From Variovorax paradoxus (lineage in GTDB: Bacteria > Pseudomonadota > Gammaproteobacteria > Burkholderiales > Burkholderiaceae_C), in NCBI RefSeq assembly GCF_009755665.1, contig NZ_CP046622.1:2542001-2606000 (forward strand): 64,000 nucleotides of DNA, read 5' to 3'. Shown here in pieces: positions 50,101-56,115 of this stretch. Position numbers and translations under genes: made by a program. The stretch's first letter is position 1, and the number at the start of each line of letters is the position of its first letter. Under the pieces are notes generated by a model, which was not told the DNA's origin, made no database searches, and saw only the letters and a program-made list of their open reading frames with translations.

Positions 50101-53100
50101 ACACCGGCGTGGTCAGGCATGCCTACAACGCCTTCGGAAACAAGGTTCGCACCATCGATGCCAAGAACTATGCAACGGCGTTCGTGTTCGACAAGCTCGA
50201 CCGGCAGGTACGCACCACCTTCGAATCGGTGGGCATCAGCCAAAGCCAGCGGTGGGACCAGGCCGGTCGCCTGCTCTCGCAGACCAACGGCGCGGGCGAG
50301 ACTGTTCGCTACGATTACGACCTGCGCGGCAACCTGATCAAGACCACGCAGCCGCTGGGCCAGAGCACCCGGGCCGGCTACGACGCGTTCAACCGCAAGG
50401 TTGTGGAGGTGGACGGCAACGGCGCGCTGGCCACCTGGAAGTACGATTACTTCGGCCAGCTGCAAGGCCACAGCGACATCGGCGGGGCCAACTATGCCTA
50501 CAGCTACGACAACGCACGCCAACTGGTAGCGCAAAGCAACAGCCGGGGCCAGAACCGCGTTTACGGCTACGACGCAGCCGGCCAGCAGACCCGCATCCAG
50601 GATGTTGCCGTCGGCCAGACCAGCAGCTACCGCTACGACCTGTCGGGCCGCCGCGTGCGCGAAGTCACCGTGAAGGGCAATGTCACCTACCAGGACAATC
50701 ACATCGCCTATGACGCGCTCGGGCGCATGCGCTGGGTGAGCGATGCGCGCGCGGTGCTCACCATCGACTACGACAAGGTGGGCAACCGCACGCACATCCA
50801 CACCCACTTGAACGATGCCGGCGTGAGCACGCTGCCCCCGGACAGCGACCGCTACTACCAGTACGACGCCATGAACCGCCAGACCTTGGTGGATTCGGCC
50901 ACCGCCGACGGCTCTTACCTGGGGCCGGACGGTCATCGCCTGACCTATGACTACAACGGTCTGCGCGCCAGCGACAAGCACGAAGGCATCCGCATCGTGC
51001 AGCAGGGCGACGGCCAGTGGGTCGTGCAAGCGGGCGGCGAAACCGAGGAGGTCTACGACTACGACGGCATGAACCGGCTGACGAGCACCACCCGCGACGG
51101 CACGGCGGTGGACTCGCGCTCCTATGACGGCGCCAGCCGTGTGATCGCCAGCGGCGTGGCGGATCTGGATCCCCAGTACACCGCGCTGCACACGCAACAC
51201 CATGGCGGCAGCGACCCGCTCCAGGTGCGCCAGAGCCAATACGACGACAACGGCCGGCTCGTCTACCAGAGCACGCTGGCCCATGTCTCGCCCTTTGTGA
51301 GCCCCACCAGGCAGAGCTTCAGCGGCGTTGGCTACACCTACGACGACGCGGGCAACGTGCTGGGCTACGTCACCGCCAACGCGGATCCGGCGAACCCGAC
51401 CTTCGTCACCACCACCAACACGCTGCAGCGCGCCGAAGGCTACAGGCAGCTCACCAGTGTCAGCCAGAGCCGCTCGGCCACAACGGGTGCCCCGGGTGCG
51501 CAGGGCGGTGTGGGCTACAACTACGACGTCAACGGCTTCCTGACGCACACCGGAGACCCGGGCAACCAGAGCGTCACGCAGAACCACTTCTTCGTCAACG
51601 ACGCGAACGGTACGGCGCTGTACGCCTACTACGGCGATCCGGCGAACCCGACCCAGGGCCAGCGGCAGCTGGTGGTCAACGGAGAGGTGCTGGGGCGCTA
51701 TGGCTGGGTGCCCGACGAGCTCTACGCGGGCATCAGCTTTCCGGTGCCGGGCTTCACGCCCTACACGCAGAAGGCGAGCTTCAGCTTCGGCTACCAGCCC
51801 ATCAACGGCAACTACCCGGCGGGCACGCCCGGCACCTACGCGGTGGGCGCGGGCGACACGCTGCAGAGCATCGCCAAGGGGGCGTATGGCGATGCGAACC
51901 TGTGGTATCTGATCGCGGACGCCAACGGGCTGGGCGGCAACGCCGAGATGCGCGTGGGGCAGGTGCTGACGATACCGGCGCATGTGTCCAACGCGAACAA
52001 CAGCGGCACGTTCAAGCCCTACGACCCGAGCAAGATCATGGAGGGCACCAGCCCGACCATGATGGCGATGCCGCAGGGCCAGGATGGCGGCTGCGGGGCC
52101 GTCGGGCAGATCATCATGATCGTTGTCGCTGTGGTGGTGACGATCTGGACCGCAGGGGCGGCTTCGGCGGCATTCGGTGCATCTAGTGCCTCCTTTGGCG
52201 CCACTGCAGGGGTCACTGCAGCTAGTGCTGCGACTGCTGGCACCACCTTCGCAAGCGGGCTTACTGCACTTGCCGGAGGCTACGGCGCAGTGGGTGCTGC
52301 TGCTGCTGCTGTAGGTGGCGCAGTAGGGTCCGTCGTGAGCCAAAGCGTAGGTATTGGAATCGAGGCACAAGATTCCTTTAGCTGGAAAGGAGTCGCTCTT
52401 GGCGCACTTGGTGCTGGTGTAACCGCTGGCCTTGGGAGCTATCTTGGGCCGATCAGCCAGAGTGTGCAAGGTATGGACAGGTTTGCTGCATACGCTGGCC
52501 GAGCTGCGCTATCCAGCGCGGTGACCCAGGGCCTCTCGGTCGTAACCGGACTTCAAAGCAGCTTTAGCTGGAGAAGTGTTGCGGCATCCGCGGCAGGCGC
52601 GGGCGTCGGTGCTGCGGTGGGTGGCGCGTTGGGCATGAATGATCCGGGTTTCGAGGCCCTGAACTTCGAAGACCAATTCGGTAAAAGACTTGTGACAGGG
52701 CTGACTGCTGGCGCGGCCACGGCCGCGATGCGAGGCGGACGCATCAGCGCGACTCAGGTTGCGATAGATGCCTTTGGCAATGCGTTGGGGGACTCCATCG
52801 CGGGGGCCAACGGGCAGAGTTCCAGAAGCGCTGGCGGCAGCGACTCGCTGGATGCGTTCCTCGCGCTGAACGACAACTTCAGCGGGGTGGACGTCAATGG
52901 CGGCCTGCCGATGGTCAGCGGGCGGAATTTCTCGCAGGATGCGCAGGCGCGCCAAGCGGGCCTTGACCGGCTGGGCATCCGGCAGATGACGCCGCAAGCT
53001 CCCGCTGCGGTGCCGTACGTCGACTCGGACAACTGGGATCTGATGGGCACTCCGCGAAGTGTGGGCGTCGCGGGTCGCGAGGCGTCACGCGGGGCCTGGG

Positions 53101-54230
53101 GCATTGCCGCTTCCCTGGTCGGAAAAGGTGCGAGCAACGCAGAGATCAACCAGGTCAAGAACCAGTTGCTGACCTTGAATCCCGAACTGGCCAATGGCGC
53201 GGAGTCGGGGCAGCGTTACTACGTGCCGGATGCAAACACCCCGGAGAACCTTGCGCTAGCACGAGGTGCTGATCGGGTCTATGCGACACAGGTGCAAGCC
53301 AGAGCTGATGCGCAAGCGCACGGGACGGCAAACGGGGCACAGGCAGCCATCTCGCGCAACGAGAACTATGGAAACGAGGGGCGCCAGAGTATGTTGGCTC
53401 GCGCGGACGACATTGCGCTTGTCGCGAGCGTGTTTGGGAAGAGCCCAGCGATTCCTGCACCCGTCGCAGCACCAGCCCAATGGAGCGTTGCTGAGCAGTC
53501 ATCACCGATGGCGCGAGGCTCAACAATTGAGCAGGTCCGGGCGGGGGGGCTCGATGTAAGGGGCGGGCCGTCTAGCTTTGCGCAAGGAATGGATTTTGGA
53601 AGTTTGCAGGGTCAGGAGTTGACGCCATTCCAACGAAAGTTAGGAGAGTTTTCGATCGACATCCCGAAGATGCCGGGGAACATCGTCGTGGGTGCCGCTG
53701 AGGGGGGGCTGAATCTTTTGTGGGGCGCTATTCCTGGTGCGCCAGATTACGTACCAATGTTGAATTCGCTGCGAGTGCCATATAACAGCCCCGCTTCGGA
53801 ATACGGGGAATTTGGGTTGGGGTTGGCCACCGCCGCTATGGCTTCCAAGACTAAGAATCAGAATGTCGAATTCGCCGGTGGAACTCAAGTCTATGTATCA
53901 GACCTAACTCACGTCACCGGTCGTGGTGCGGTTGCGAGAAATCGAGCCATCGAGGTGGTAATTAAAGAAGATTTTCCAGATCTTCAATTGACCTATACGC
54001 CAAAGTACAGCCCCTTTATCGGACATGGGGTCGCCGAGAGAGGGAGTGGTACGCAGATCGGCAAGAAGCCGTTTGCGTCGCGCGCATCTTTGCGAGACAC
54101 GATAGTTCACGAGGAGCTACATCATCGATGGTGGGAACGTGGTATTTATGATCATCATCCTCTAGGAAGTGCAAAGGAGGCACGGTTTTACGAGACGGTA
54201 GAGCGCTATATTCGCATGCGAGGTTGGTAA
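35130..54230 (+). CDS. Giant RHS/YD-repeat protein with Ig-like repeats, LysM and HExxH tip (RHS-2)
   Basis: It encodes about 6,366 residues. The start is GTG 35130, or ATG 35142 after TGAGG. There is no signal peptide. Domains by residue: YD-repeats about 30-790; twelve Ig-like (Big_3-type) repeats about 790-1975, each ending in a YSGD/YAGD-type motif; more YD-repeats 1980-3860; a DUF5648-like block about 3870-4020; the block shared with RHS-1 about 4310-4690; an RHS core to about 5550; LysM about 5567-5623; Gly/Ala-rich hydrophobic helices about 5650-5830; boundary motif DAFGNALGDSI near 5880; then a unique tip. The tip ends with HEELHH at 6327-6332, an HExxH zinc-protease-like motif, suggesting a metallopeptidase toxin (inference). 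The Ig repeats suggest cell contact. The gene for a candidate immunity protein follows directly. Confidence 0.9.
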   Translation: MRLSMVAIVSGNSLGLSLGSQATLGQRGQTGTAGQGRSGEQAYVNAATGNLVLQTRDELLLGRGPDTVSLRTYNSQGQLSDDNADNWAVGAFGQRMLLTGTVATAGSTLTRTDRDGAQAVYTWDAARNLYVSTAGAGAFDTIAHDAGASQFIWTDGDSGLTERYQASGQGRLVSAADASGNTVSYTYNANGTVQSATAANGDVTHYDYSGTNLTQIRTVTAGGATSTRVRYAYDGSNRLSTVTVDLSPDDNSVADGKTYVTTYTYDGASRRVASVSQSDGTSLAFTYVQAGGVYKVQSVTDALGAVTTFAYDTAAGTTTVTDALGAAAVYLYDAQGQLVQVRQGVTAGNPAGLSQVSYVYDAAGNLTLVTDGEGHKVALTYDERGNLLKEVDSAGDTRTRTYSAANQLLTDTLYADAATSRGAFSKEAALPETVRYVYAQNNPYQLRFTVSAQGNVTEYSYDANGLRTSAVEYAGAPYDTAALAQTAVPTEAQMTTWRQGQDLTRSQRTDYTYDGRGELQTATTYGAVNASGQGDPATAATTQYIYDPRGLLLQKIEPGATAGVSHYVYDGLGRLLSASGPSLDGGATANVTVTSYDDANARTTVTLASGLVTISAYDRAGRLVSVTQTSVGTGVLGTTTYAYDKDGNLLMTQDPTGVRKWMLYDAADRKIADIDATGAVIEYVYNANGQLRQTIAYATPIGTAALVDGVGKPTTAWSATNTATGLDAIRPAATARDQKVWRFYDTANRLTWQVDALGYVKQTTYDGASRILSVTQLANPIDVTQLGNGANIELLIDPATVGGISLNVGAAPAPLGTAVTLTATIEGTNPGGMVTFFSGETVIGSAAVVNGVATLVTTELPVGGHSIRAAYSGDVQRPASISPIALKTISGATTSAALSFSSRFDAYGGAFGTHPSYGQAVTLSVALTTMQPPGLASAAGEVKFYNGTVLIGTATVIGGLAMLEIASLPVGNLNIRAEYAGDAMHAAVTSSPQSLTISPNPTKTVLVVSGSESALNLSASVGTASLFPISPSGTVTFYNGATVVGSAALVNGIASIQIAGPASAAAFKAVYSGDAINATSNTSGQNGAVVRSPTATTLTASATGVTQGEPVTLTAQVAGAAPSGLVTFFAGATFLGRASVVNGVATLVTNYLPLGASVLQASYGGDANNQGSVMAAGPSVQVAAGSTTVPAPTVTNSVGLSQGYSPKSVLGVPVGLYANLYPSSGSSGGTFSIFEGQTLLGVGSGGSFQIPPLSLGTHNLTAVYSGDASNPAGVSGTVQIVIEKAPPAIEVTSSRSQATAGSPLTLMAKIAVRGTDIYYDGAFNGPPVTGPVTFYSNGTAIGTADVINGVATLTLSSLPLGTASITASYAGDASYQAVSLESRLALYQQIVASTQAVSTTTTLTIAQTTGSYSPPILTAVVTAGEGSLLAPAGTVSFYNGLELLGTVALVNGQASLSADQLPVGRPTLRAVYSGDAGNAASAADLFGISVVKASETTLAVSATSVTQGEAVTLTAQVAGTAPSGVVTFFAGATFLGRASVVNGVATLVTNYLPLGASVLQASYGGDANNQGSVMAAGPSVQVAAGSTAVPAPTVAANSVTLSQGSVPRPVLGIPVGLRASLYPSSGSSGGTFSIFEGQTLLGVGSGGSFQIPPLSLGTHNLTAVYSGDASNPAGVSRTVQIVIEKAPPAIEVTSSRSQATAGSPLTLMAKIAVRGTDIYYDGAFNGPPVTGPVTFYSNGTAIGTADVINGVATLTLSSLPLGTASITASYAGDASYQAVSVESYRALSQQIVAAPVESFVGLTTSPAAPVYGAPLILTATPTGQGNPEGGTVSFYDGAVLLGTVALVNGKATLSVSTLDVGSHSIKAVYSGDANNATSQITSSVTITKAPVTLTNLTAASIAKDGSLSVQVGGVAPGGLVSFYQGLRLLGTAQVVNGVATLSGVFLPPGTQTFTAAYTGDAHYLDGELSFSQVVQGTPVTTIYAALDIQQDRTVTELYNRDGRLQGTLDAEGYLTEYKYNAAGELVQTVRYANRAANFANLPARLAAVAIARASYNLSGLRPSTNSSADIHAYNLHDAQGRLVGQVDGEGYLTETLYDARGNVTQIIRRANPTGAVNGTSTLDSIRPAVDAARDQVTIQAWSAANQLLTRTNAEGTVTQFAYDSVGQLVQTTTAVGTTDERTSRALYDIQGRLIGQLDGRGSDAVALTDPFALWTANGLTHTYDAAGRRTSTTDANGHRTLFFYDPIGRLAYTVNAMGEVTESRYNALGQLAEEVVYGSRVDVVTLGATTPGGLNTASLASQLAAVADPAKDTHVLHTYNATGTRASTTDALDSATSYSYNAFREATATTYALKSGYVVTDTASYDRRGLLTRSVSDATTLAITRRQTYDAFGRVTERFDGNGNRSQVGYDRLGRIVTTVDALNASRTTSYDAFDRVLTQRDALNNTTSYSYNTANRSTTVTTPEGVTLTTVRTRQGQTQSVTDGRGNTTSYSYDKSGNLLQTSAALDATTTVATGSTYDKTGLVLTHTDANGVLTNFTYDAANRLFTRTVDPTGLNLVTSYGYDAKGQTVSVTDARGVVTATQYDLNGQVLHQTVDPAGLNLVTTYAYDTTGQVLRVTTPNGSTTQYTYDGAGRRVKEQVDPDGLDLTRRYEYDAANNVVRIVDANGHATRQAYDADNRLVFTLDALGNVTRQEYDAEGRVVRRTSYALPIDSTGLGNAPTVAQIQVKVVASAGVDLVESRRYDRDGRLRFSVDGTGAVVAYTYDQANNVVETRAYANRINLATWNIASDPPVNADTARDERVRTVYDALNRATWKVDGAGNVVQYFHDANGNVTESRAYATALTSAALGNWNGTSAPPVAADATRDQRSRSVYDTANRATWNVDALGNVTQYSYDANGNIDAQRRYATPLTAAALAAWDGRTAPAPVADDAHDARVRNVHDAANRLTWSVDGIGAVSKTEYDGNGNITRRASYRNPVGEGTDPAQVVASDQDRVTDYLYDDANRLRYELRYTNTSDLVSGVGEMRQVTSYDYDGVGRLVRQTAHAWPLFSSVPNDIDAVFGNLTVAPDMDQAQYMVYDAAGRLAWRVDGVGAVTRNTYDGVGRVVRTAQYARPIDVLGFSGVANGYTIAPLTESAMLTAVQPDAGADRVSVFAHDGAGHRTFTVDALGGVTRSVYDAFGNVTQQIGYANPIAAPTAATTYTDAALQGAVSANAGVDRIQRFAYDQANRQVFAVNAQGAVTESIYDGLGQVVQSRGYAQALNVAGLSTTASVSDIRSRTALDAANDRVSSHVFNAGGQEIYSVDPLGFVSKTDYDGLGQVRATLHYALSIPAGTASTSAAIAAAVVTSAEDRSKSFQYDAAGRVLSSVDGDFTESWTYDALDNKTSYTNAKTLVWQYEYDRSGRMLREISPPVELTAVTVGGDGRLQVNAGSSGIGNVITVLAYDSFGNLRSRTEGAGRPEQRTTTYEYDQVGRQVKVIYPPVGVYNPSGDTFAVDGLDGRHDTVQTLYTQTTYDALGNAVANRDIGGNYSYKTYDLAGRVVHEVDALGFVTGYSRNIFGDATVLTRYGVATGLAAGHPPSLGRAQVQATVDALVHDADRTLSTTYDRLGRGIEVREAAAYVHEGGSSTAQDTFAGKTTRNTYNTFGELTQVAQLKSAGTWTLSTHFYDRRGQQIASVDAMGYLTTQAFDAVGNATMRIEYAKAVSWAGTSSLAGWTGAVNAGGTPPAPVADANNDRRVDTTYDRNNRKTSEIRRNVEYSSASNGTSTRGDLTTSYGYDAVGNLTRTTDAKGASTYSYYDALGRVTAVAEPTRAGSDGATPVTPLTVFRRDAFGNVVMKTEYLNGADAEGNPLAPSPLPPYALAPNTEVAFIEGNPLWAKEGVVGYIASAPFEGGTALYRINNTYFGKHLYTTNLSEYQSWLAMPFVVGEGIQGYVATAEQPGSIRLYRLTSAQPGFVDVVYTTSLAEVQALTSNPQYPYVVDEGQPVYLGGSAAGPFDAQLTRYVGPSLSFMTGLDHLYLPDRKPVDAWGDADTLARTDRTSYAQYDALGHTVQSTDAMGVNHYSSYNSLGLIAKEWQGVTDNAGTVRTLYRAYEYDALGQQTHIYDPGTSTDSADYTQGAAATNGIYTTRPRAVVTPGAYGSGTGEGEGGNPVPSPDGNAPPIASYGSVALSHLANLVNAAGGAVQVQLDFITPSYDVAGTENTEPSTVPGHAASYSRTFSAPGEVLRPDGVTISPDNEPIASVTTIRILQWNGAAWVTLWQGSPAEATGQDTLNAGAGVSGAKVDTALEYNAFGELTAKRVNGQLGEYFDYDRAGRLWRTNAGDGVDKIALYDLQGRQTADIRSAGSGRGDINLRNAADAQQVAQLSDVRRTDTTYDLIGHILSQALPERQEVQGGVSVRTDALVGGIASRAVRGSQGWSGTNTVNLGWNALGGLGSGDVRVDLYYIPIDAQGNEGPEQVKSQTLNATQGNGGASFSWNPAAGEGYGGIGRISRVVVAKKDLQANWQTLISQNGVGYSGQSLQVASPDDPNAWVQVQYRLAGSSGAWSELSTVRFGDAARGDLSGIPLGRYEYQAITHAPGQSDRTTSMGVFEITPRPLATFGVAGVNGSAQTLDWQGPGAGDLQTIRVRPVGGGWSAPWGISRAAGSDWSTINLSGLGAGQYEYEILWTHPGEAGPYAHATGQIHKVDGTPGTPGTPPTPAQGLPRIDGLYVESRQEQIGNDEQTGPIYQTVFVVRVPGPPAGSISSFGVRIKGSGSGFLPLQVRLRSDFGWEVNITSAHLSPGLYEYVYSFHPGLGAAATAHALGDLALNGAGIVSITDTTPAYVPATPGTPGTPPTPPQYGWGATDMGPYPISQDPLLGGRVIGQSAGLNGLDGYQRPLVKQTFDRWGNVLSINDPRSTAWVTNYSYNANNQMVRQVQTDADGNSGVDANGNVSNANAPVTRIYYDAIGRQVAVRDANGNVNGQEWDAGGNLVRELHADGNGVDTGVVRHAYNAFGNKVRTIDAKNYATAFVFDKLDRQVRTTFESVGISQSQRWDQAGRLLSQTNGAGETVRYDYDLRGNLIKTTQPLGQSTRAGYDAFNRKVVEVDGNGALATWKYDYFGQLQGHSDIGGANYAYSYDNARQLVAQSNSRGQNRVYGYDAAGQQTRIQDVAVGQTSSYRYDLSGRRVREVTVKGNVTYQDNHIAYDALGRMRWVSDARAVLTIDYDKVGNRTHIHTHLNDAGVSTLPPDSDRYYQYDAMNRQTLVDSATADGSYLGPDGHRLTYDYNGLRASDKHEGIRIVQQGDGQWVVQAGGETEEVYDYDGMNRLTSTTRDGTAVDSRSYDGASRVIASGVADLDPQYTALHTQHHGGSDPLQVRQSQYDDNGRLVYQSTLAHVSPFVSPTRQSFSGVGYTYDDAGNVLGYVTANADPANPTFVTTTNTLQRAEGYRQLTSVSQSRSATTGAPGAQGGVGYNYDVNGFLTHTGDPGNQSVTQNHFFVNDANGTALYAYYGDPANPTQGQRQLVVNGEVLGRYGWVPDELYAGISFPVPGFTPYTQKASFSFGYQPINGNYPAGTPGTYAVGAGDTLQSIAKGAYGDANLWYLIADANGLGGNAEMRVGQVLTIPAHVSNANNSGTFKPYDPSKIMEGTSPTMMAMPQGQDGGCGAVGQIIMIVVAVVVTIWTAGAASAAFGASSASFGATAGVTAASAATAGTTFASGLTALAGGYGAVGAAAAAVGGAVGSVVSQSVGIGIEAQDSFSWKGVALGALGAGVTAGLGSYLGPISQSVQGMDRFAAYAGRAALSSAVTQGLSVVTGLQSSFSWRSVAASAAGAGVGAAVGGALGMNDPGFEALNFEDQFGKRLVTGLTAGAATAAMRGGRISATQVAIDAFGNALGDSIAGANGQSSRSAGGSDSLDAFLALNDNFSGVDVNGGLPMVSGRNFSQDAQARQAGLDRLGIRQMTPQAPAAVPYVDSDNWDLMGTPRSVGVAGREASRGAWGIAASLVGKGASNAEINQVKNQLLTLNPELANGAESGQRYYVPDANTPENLALARGADRVYATQVQARADAQAHGTANGAQAAISRNENYGNEGRQSMLARADDIALVASVFGKSPAIPAPVAAPAQWSVAEQSSPMARGSTIEQVRAGGLDVRGGPSSFAQGMDFGSLQGQELTPFQRKLGEFSIDIPKMPGNIVVGAAEGGLNLLWGAIPGAPDYVPMLNSLRVPYNSPASEYGEFGLGLATAAMASKTKNQNVEFAGGTQVYVSDLTHVTGRGAVARNRAIEVVIKEDFPDLQLTYTPKYSPFIGHGVAERGSGTQIGKKPFASRASLRDTIVHEELHHRWWERGIYDHHPLGSAKEARFYETVERYIRMRGW
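38410..39306 (+). repeat. Tandem 0.9-kb repeat in RHS-2, unit 1
   Basis: It encodes three Ig-like domains. It is almost identical at DNA level to 39610-40509, offset by 1,200-1,203 bp. Between the units lies one different Ig-like domain (about 39307-39609). The copies differ by few substitutions and small in-frame changes, so the duplication is recent. Confidence 0.92.
39610..40509 (+). repeat. Tandem 0.9-kb repeat in RHS-2, unit 2
   Basis: This is the second copy of the three-domain Ig-like block at 38410-39306. The long perfect stretches (for example around 39810-39890 and 40195-40400) could support recombination that expands or shrinks the stalk. They are also a likely place for assembly collapse. 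Confidence 0.92.
48054..49203 (+). repeat. Long block shared with RHS-1, copy 2
   Basis: This is the counterpart of 1250-2395. Right after it RHS-2 carries a roughly 450-bp segment encoding a Pro/Thr-rich linked domain flanked by TPGTPGTPPTP-type linkers. RHS-1 has a DUF5648-like domain at the same place. Homology then resumes at about 49674 (copy 1 about 2928). Confidence 0.9.
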
Positions 54231-54235
54231 GGAAA

Positions 54236-54673
54236 ATGGATATGCAGGATCCGACAAATATGAGTCAATTTACGGCTTGCCCCAGATGTGGGTTCGATGA
54301 CGCGGTCAAGGTCGGGCAATCTAGTCGCGGAGGCACGCTTCGATGGTACGAGAGCATAAATTGCTCCAACTGCGGCATGCATGCCGAAGTGGACGGGGAA
54401 GGCTTCCCCCCCGCGGAGATTCGTCAACGCTTGGTCGCGACCGAAGGATTATGGGTAGTTCAACTGTCGGATATGAAATCCGGAGTGATAGTCGGGAAGG
54501 TGTTGCGCGAAGCTTTAGGTCTCGACATGAAGCAGGTGTCCTCCCTAGTCAAAGGGCTGCCTGGTATTGCATACACCGGTACCAAAGGGGAGTCAGCGTG
54601 GATATTAGATCTACTACGTGCTGCAGGTGAATCGCCGCACATGAGTATGAGTGGGTCACCCATCAAGCTTTGA
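54236..54673 (+). CDS. Candidate immunity protein: zinc ribbon plus L7/L12-like domain
   Basis: It encodes 145 residues. Two CxxC pairs (CPRCGF and CSNCGM) form a zinc ribbon at about residues 12-40. The C-terminal 55 residues (GVIVGKVLREALGLDMKQV, SSLVKGLPGIAYTG, WILDLLRAAGE) resemble the C-terminal domain of ribosomal protein L7/L12. ATG 54236 lies 6 bases after the RHS-2 stop with AAGGA overlapping that stop; ATG 54242 is also possible. Codon use and lower GC than neighbours suggest the pair was acquired together with the RHS-2 tip. Immunity is inferred from position. Confidence 0.65.
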   Translation: MDMQDPTNMSQFTACPRCGFDDAVKVGQSSRGGTLRWYESINCSNCGMHAEVDGEGFPPAEIRQRLVATEGLWVVQLSDMKSGVIVGKVLREALGLDMKQVSSLVKGLPGIAYTGTKGESAWILDLLRAAGESPHMSMSGSPIKL

Positions 54674-54989
54674 AGTAGTGAGGTCTCGCCTGTCATCTCA
54701 ATGCATTTGGCAATGCATGGGGGATTCCATCGCGAGGGGCTAAATGGGCAGGGCTCGCAAGCCCTTCGGCCTTTTGGGAAACCGCTGTCGGGGCATGGGT
54801 CGCGTGCCTGAAGCTGCAGCAGCTGAGTCACTAGCTCGCGATGCTCAGTCGCGGCTGCTTGCCAAAACGGGGCGGCCTTGAAAAGCTTCGGGCAGTAGAA
54901 AGACCATTCAGCGCAGTCGGAAAACGCTAAACAAGGGTCGGCATCCCCGGATATGTACGTCTGAAGCCCAATCCGACTAGCCTGAGTCG
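54674..54989 (+). pseudogene. Decayed rhs C-terminal remnant, no intact gene
   Basis: 54701-54752 closely matches the boundary segment of both rhs genes (compare about 52768-52815 and 5914-5960): the bases for FGNA...DSI...NGQ are recognisable but frameshifted. The following 200 bases contain only stop-ridden sequence with Ala/Arg-rich fragments. This is what an old, displaced rhs tip looks like downstream of a newer tip/immunity pair. It also has to contain the leader of the ATP-grasp gene; I see no clear promoter. Confidence 0.65.
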
Positions 54990-56063
54990 GTGGGTCTATC
55001 GCACCTCTTTTTTCTTTCTCACCGTCCGTCGACGGCTCTTTCCATGTACATGACCATGCTCACGAACCACATCCGTGCGGTCAAAAGGTGGGGTGAAAAA
55101 CATTCGGCGCAGTCCTCGATCGATGTCGACTCGTTTCAGATGGAGGTGAAGGCAAGGAATCGCTTCTTCACCCTGCACCCCCAATTCCGGGTTCGCATCA
55201 ACGGACAGCTGGCCAACGTGAGCAAGTTCTCGAACGAGACCACGGGTTTCTTGGGCTGGCTTCCCTATCAACCGGTGCGATGGGCGCTTTCGACCGACAA
55301 GCTCCTGTTCAAGGCCTACATGGCAGAGCACGCGCTTCGCACGCCGGCTTGGTGGCTGCCGCCGGAGCAGCCCGATCAGGATTTCATCTTCAAAGGAGCC
55401 ATGGGTTCCTTCGGCCTGCATATCGTCGGGCCATTTCGCGCTGACGCTGCCCAGGCGGATGAACTGGGCAGCTCCGCATCTCCGAAAGAGACCCGCTATG
55501 CCGAGCAATTCGTTCCAGGCGTCAATCTCAAGCTGTGGGTCTGGGGGCGAACCATTTTTCATGTGCACGCCCATCCATATTCGACAGTGATCGGCGATGG
55601 CACCCGTAGCGTCGATGAGCTGATTGAGCAACTCGCCCGTGCCCAGTCGCCTCAGATGCCCCGGCCTCGAGGCGATGCCGAAGCAGTAGCGGTGTCGCTC
55701 GCGTACCAAGGGTGCACCCGCGACGAGGTGCTGCCCCGCGGAAAGTCGGTGTGGCTCGACTTTCGCTATGGGCGAGGCTATGAGTCTCCACCGACCACGG
55801 AGGCGGCAGACAATGCATTACCGAATTTACCCGGTACCCTCCTGCAGCAGGCCAGGCAGGCGGTCGAGGTGCTCGCCAGCGATCTCGAAGCCCGCTTTTC
55901 CGCGCCGGTCTTGTATTCCCTGGACGGTGTTCTCGATGACAGCGGAAACGCCTGGTGGCTCGAAGTGAATTCGAATCCCACGCTGCCGCCCAGTGGTTAT
56001 ACCCACATCTTTTCCACGTTGTTCGGAACTCAGGCCGACACATCAGATTTTCTGGGCAGTTAG
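54990..56063 (+). CDS. ATP-grasp ligase, candidate peptide-modifying enzyme
   Basis: It encodes 357 residues from GTG 54990 (339 if ATG 55044 is used; neither has a strong ribosome binding site). ATP-grasp features are a nucleotide-binding lysine in FIFKGAMGSFG (about residue 135), YAEQFVPGVNLKLWVWG, VIGDGTRSV (about 201-208) and the metal-binding LEVNSNP at 324-330 (E325, N327, N329). The family joins a carboxylate to an amine, thiol or alcohol through an acyl phosphate. The N-terminal 100 residues are not a standard pre-ATP-grasp fold I recognise and may bind the substrate. It is followed at 52 bp by a small-peptide gene and three dioxygenase genes. It resembles RimK/graspetide-type ligases in general plan, but I cannot assign a subfamily. 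Confidence 0.8.
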   Translation: MGLSHLFFLSHRPSTALSMYMTMLTNHIRAVKRWGEKHSAQSSIDVDSFQMEVKARNRFFTLHPQFRVRINGQLANVSKFSNETTGFLGWLPYQPVRWALSTDKLLFKAYMAEHALRTPAWWLPPEQPDQDFIFKGAMGSFGLHIVGPFRADAAQADELGSSASPKETRYAEQFVPGVNLKLWVWGRTIFHVHAHPYSTVIGDGTRSVDELIEQLARAQSPQMPRPRGDAEAVAVSLAYQGCTRDEVLPRGKSVWLDFRYGRGYESPPTTEAADNALPNLPGTLLQQARQAVEVLASDLEARFSAPVLYSLDGVLDDSGNAWWLEVNSNPTLPPSGYTHIFSTLFGTQADTSDFLGS

Positions 56064-56115
56064 TGCCCGCCATCCGCTTCGGCACCCGTCGAAGCACACT
56101 TCAGGAGAGCTCACC

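Noticed and set aside
54674..54989. Small plus-strand frames between the immunity gene and the ATP-grasp gene as a possible extra precursor peptide.
   Set aside because: The DNA aligns with the rhs boundary region and is frameshifted, so it is better explained as an rhs remnant.
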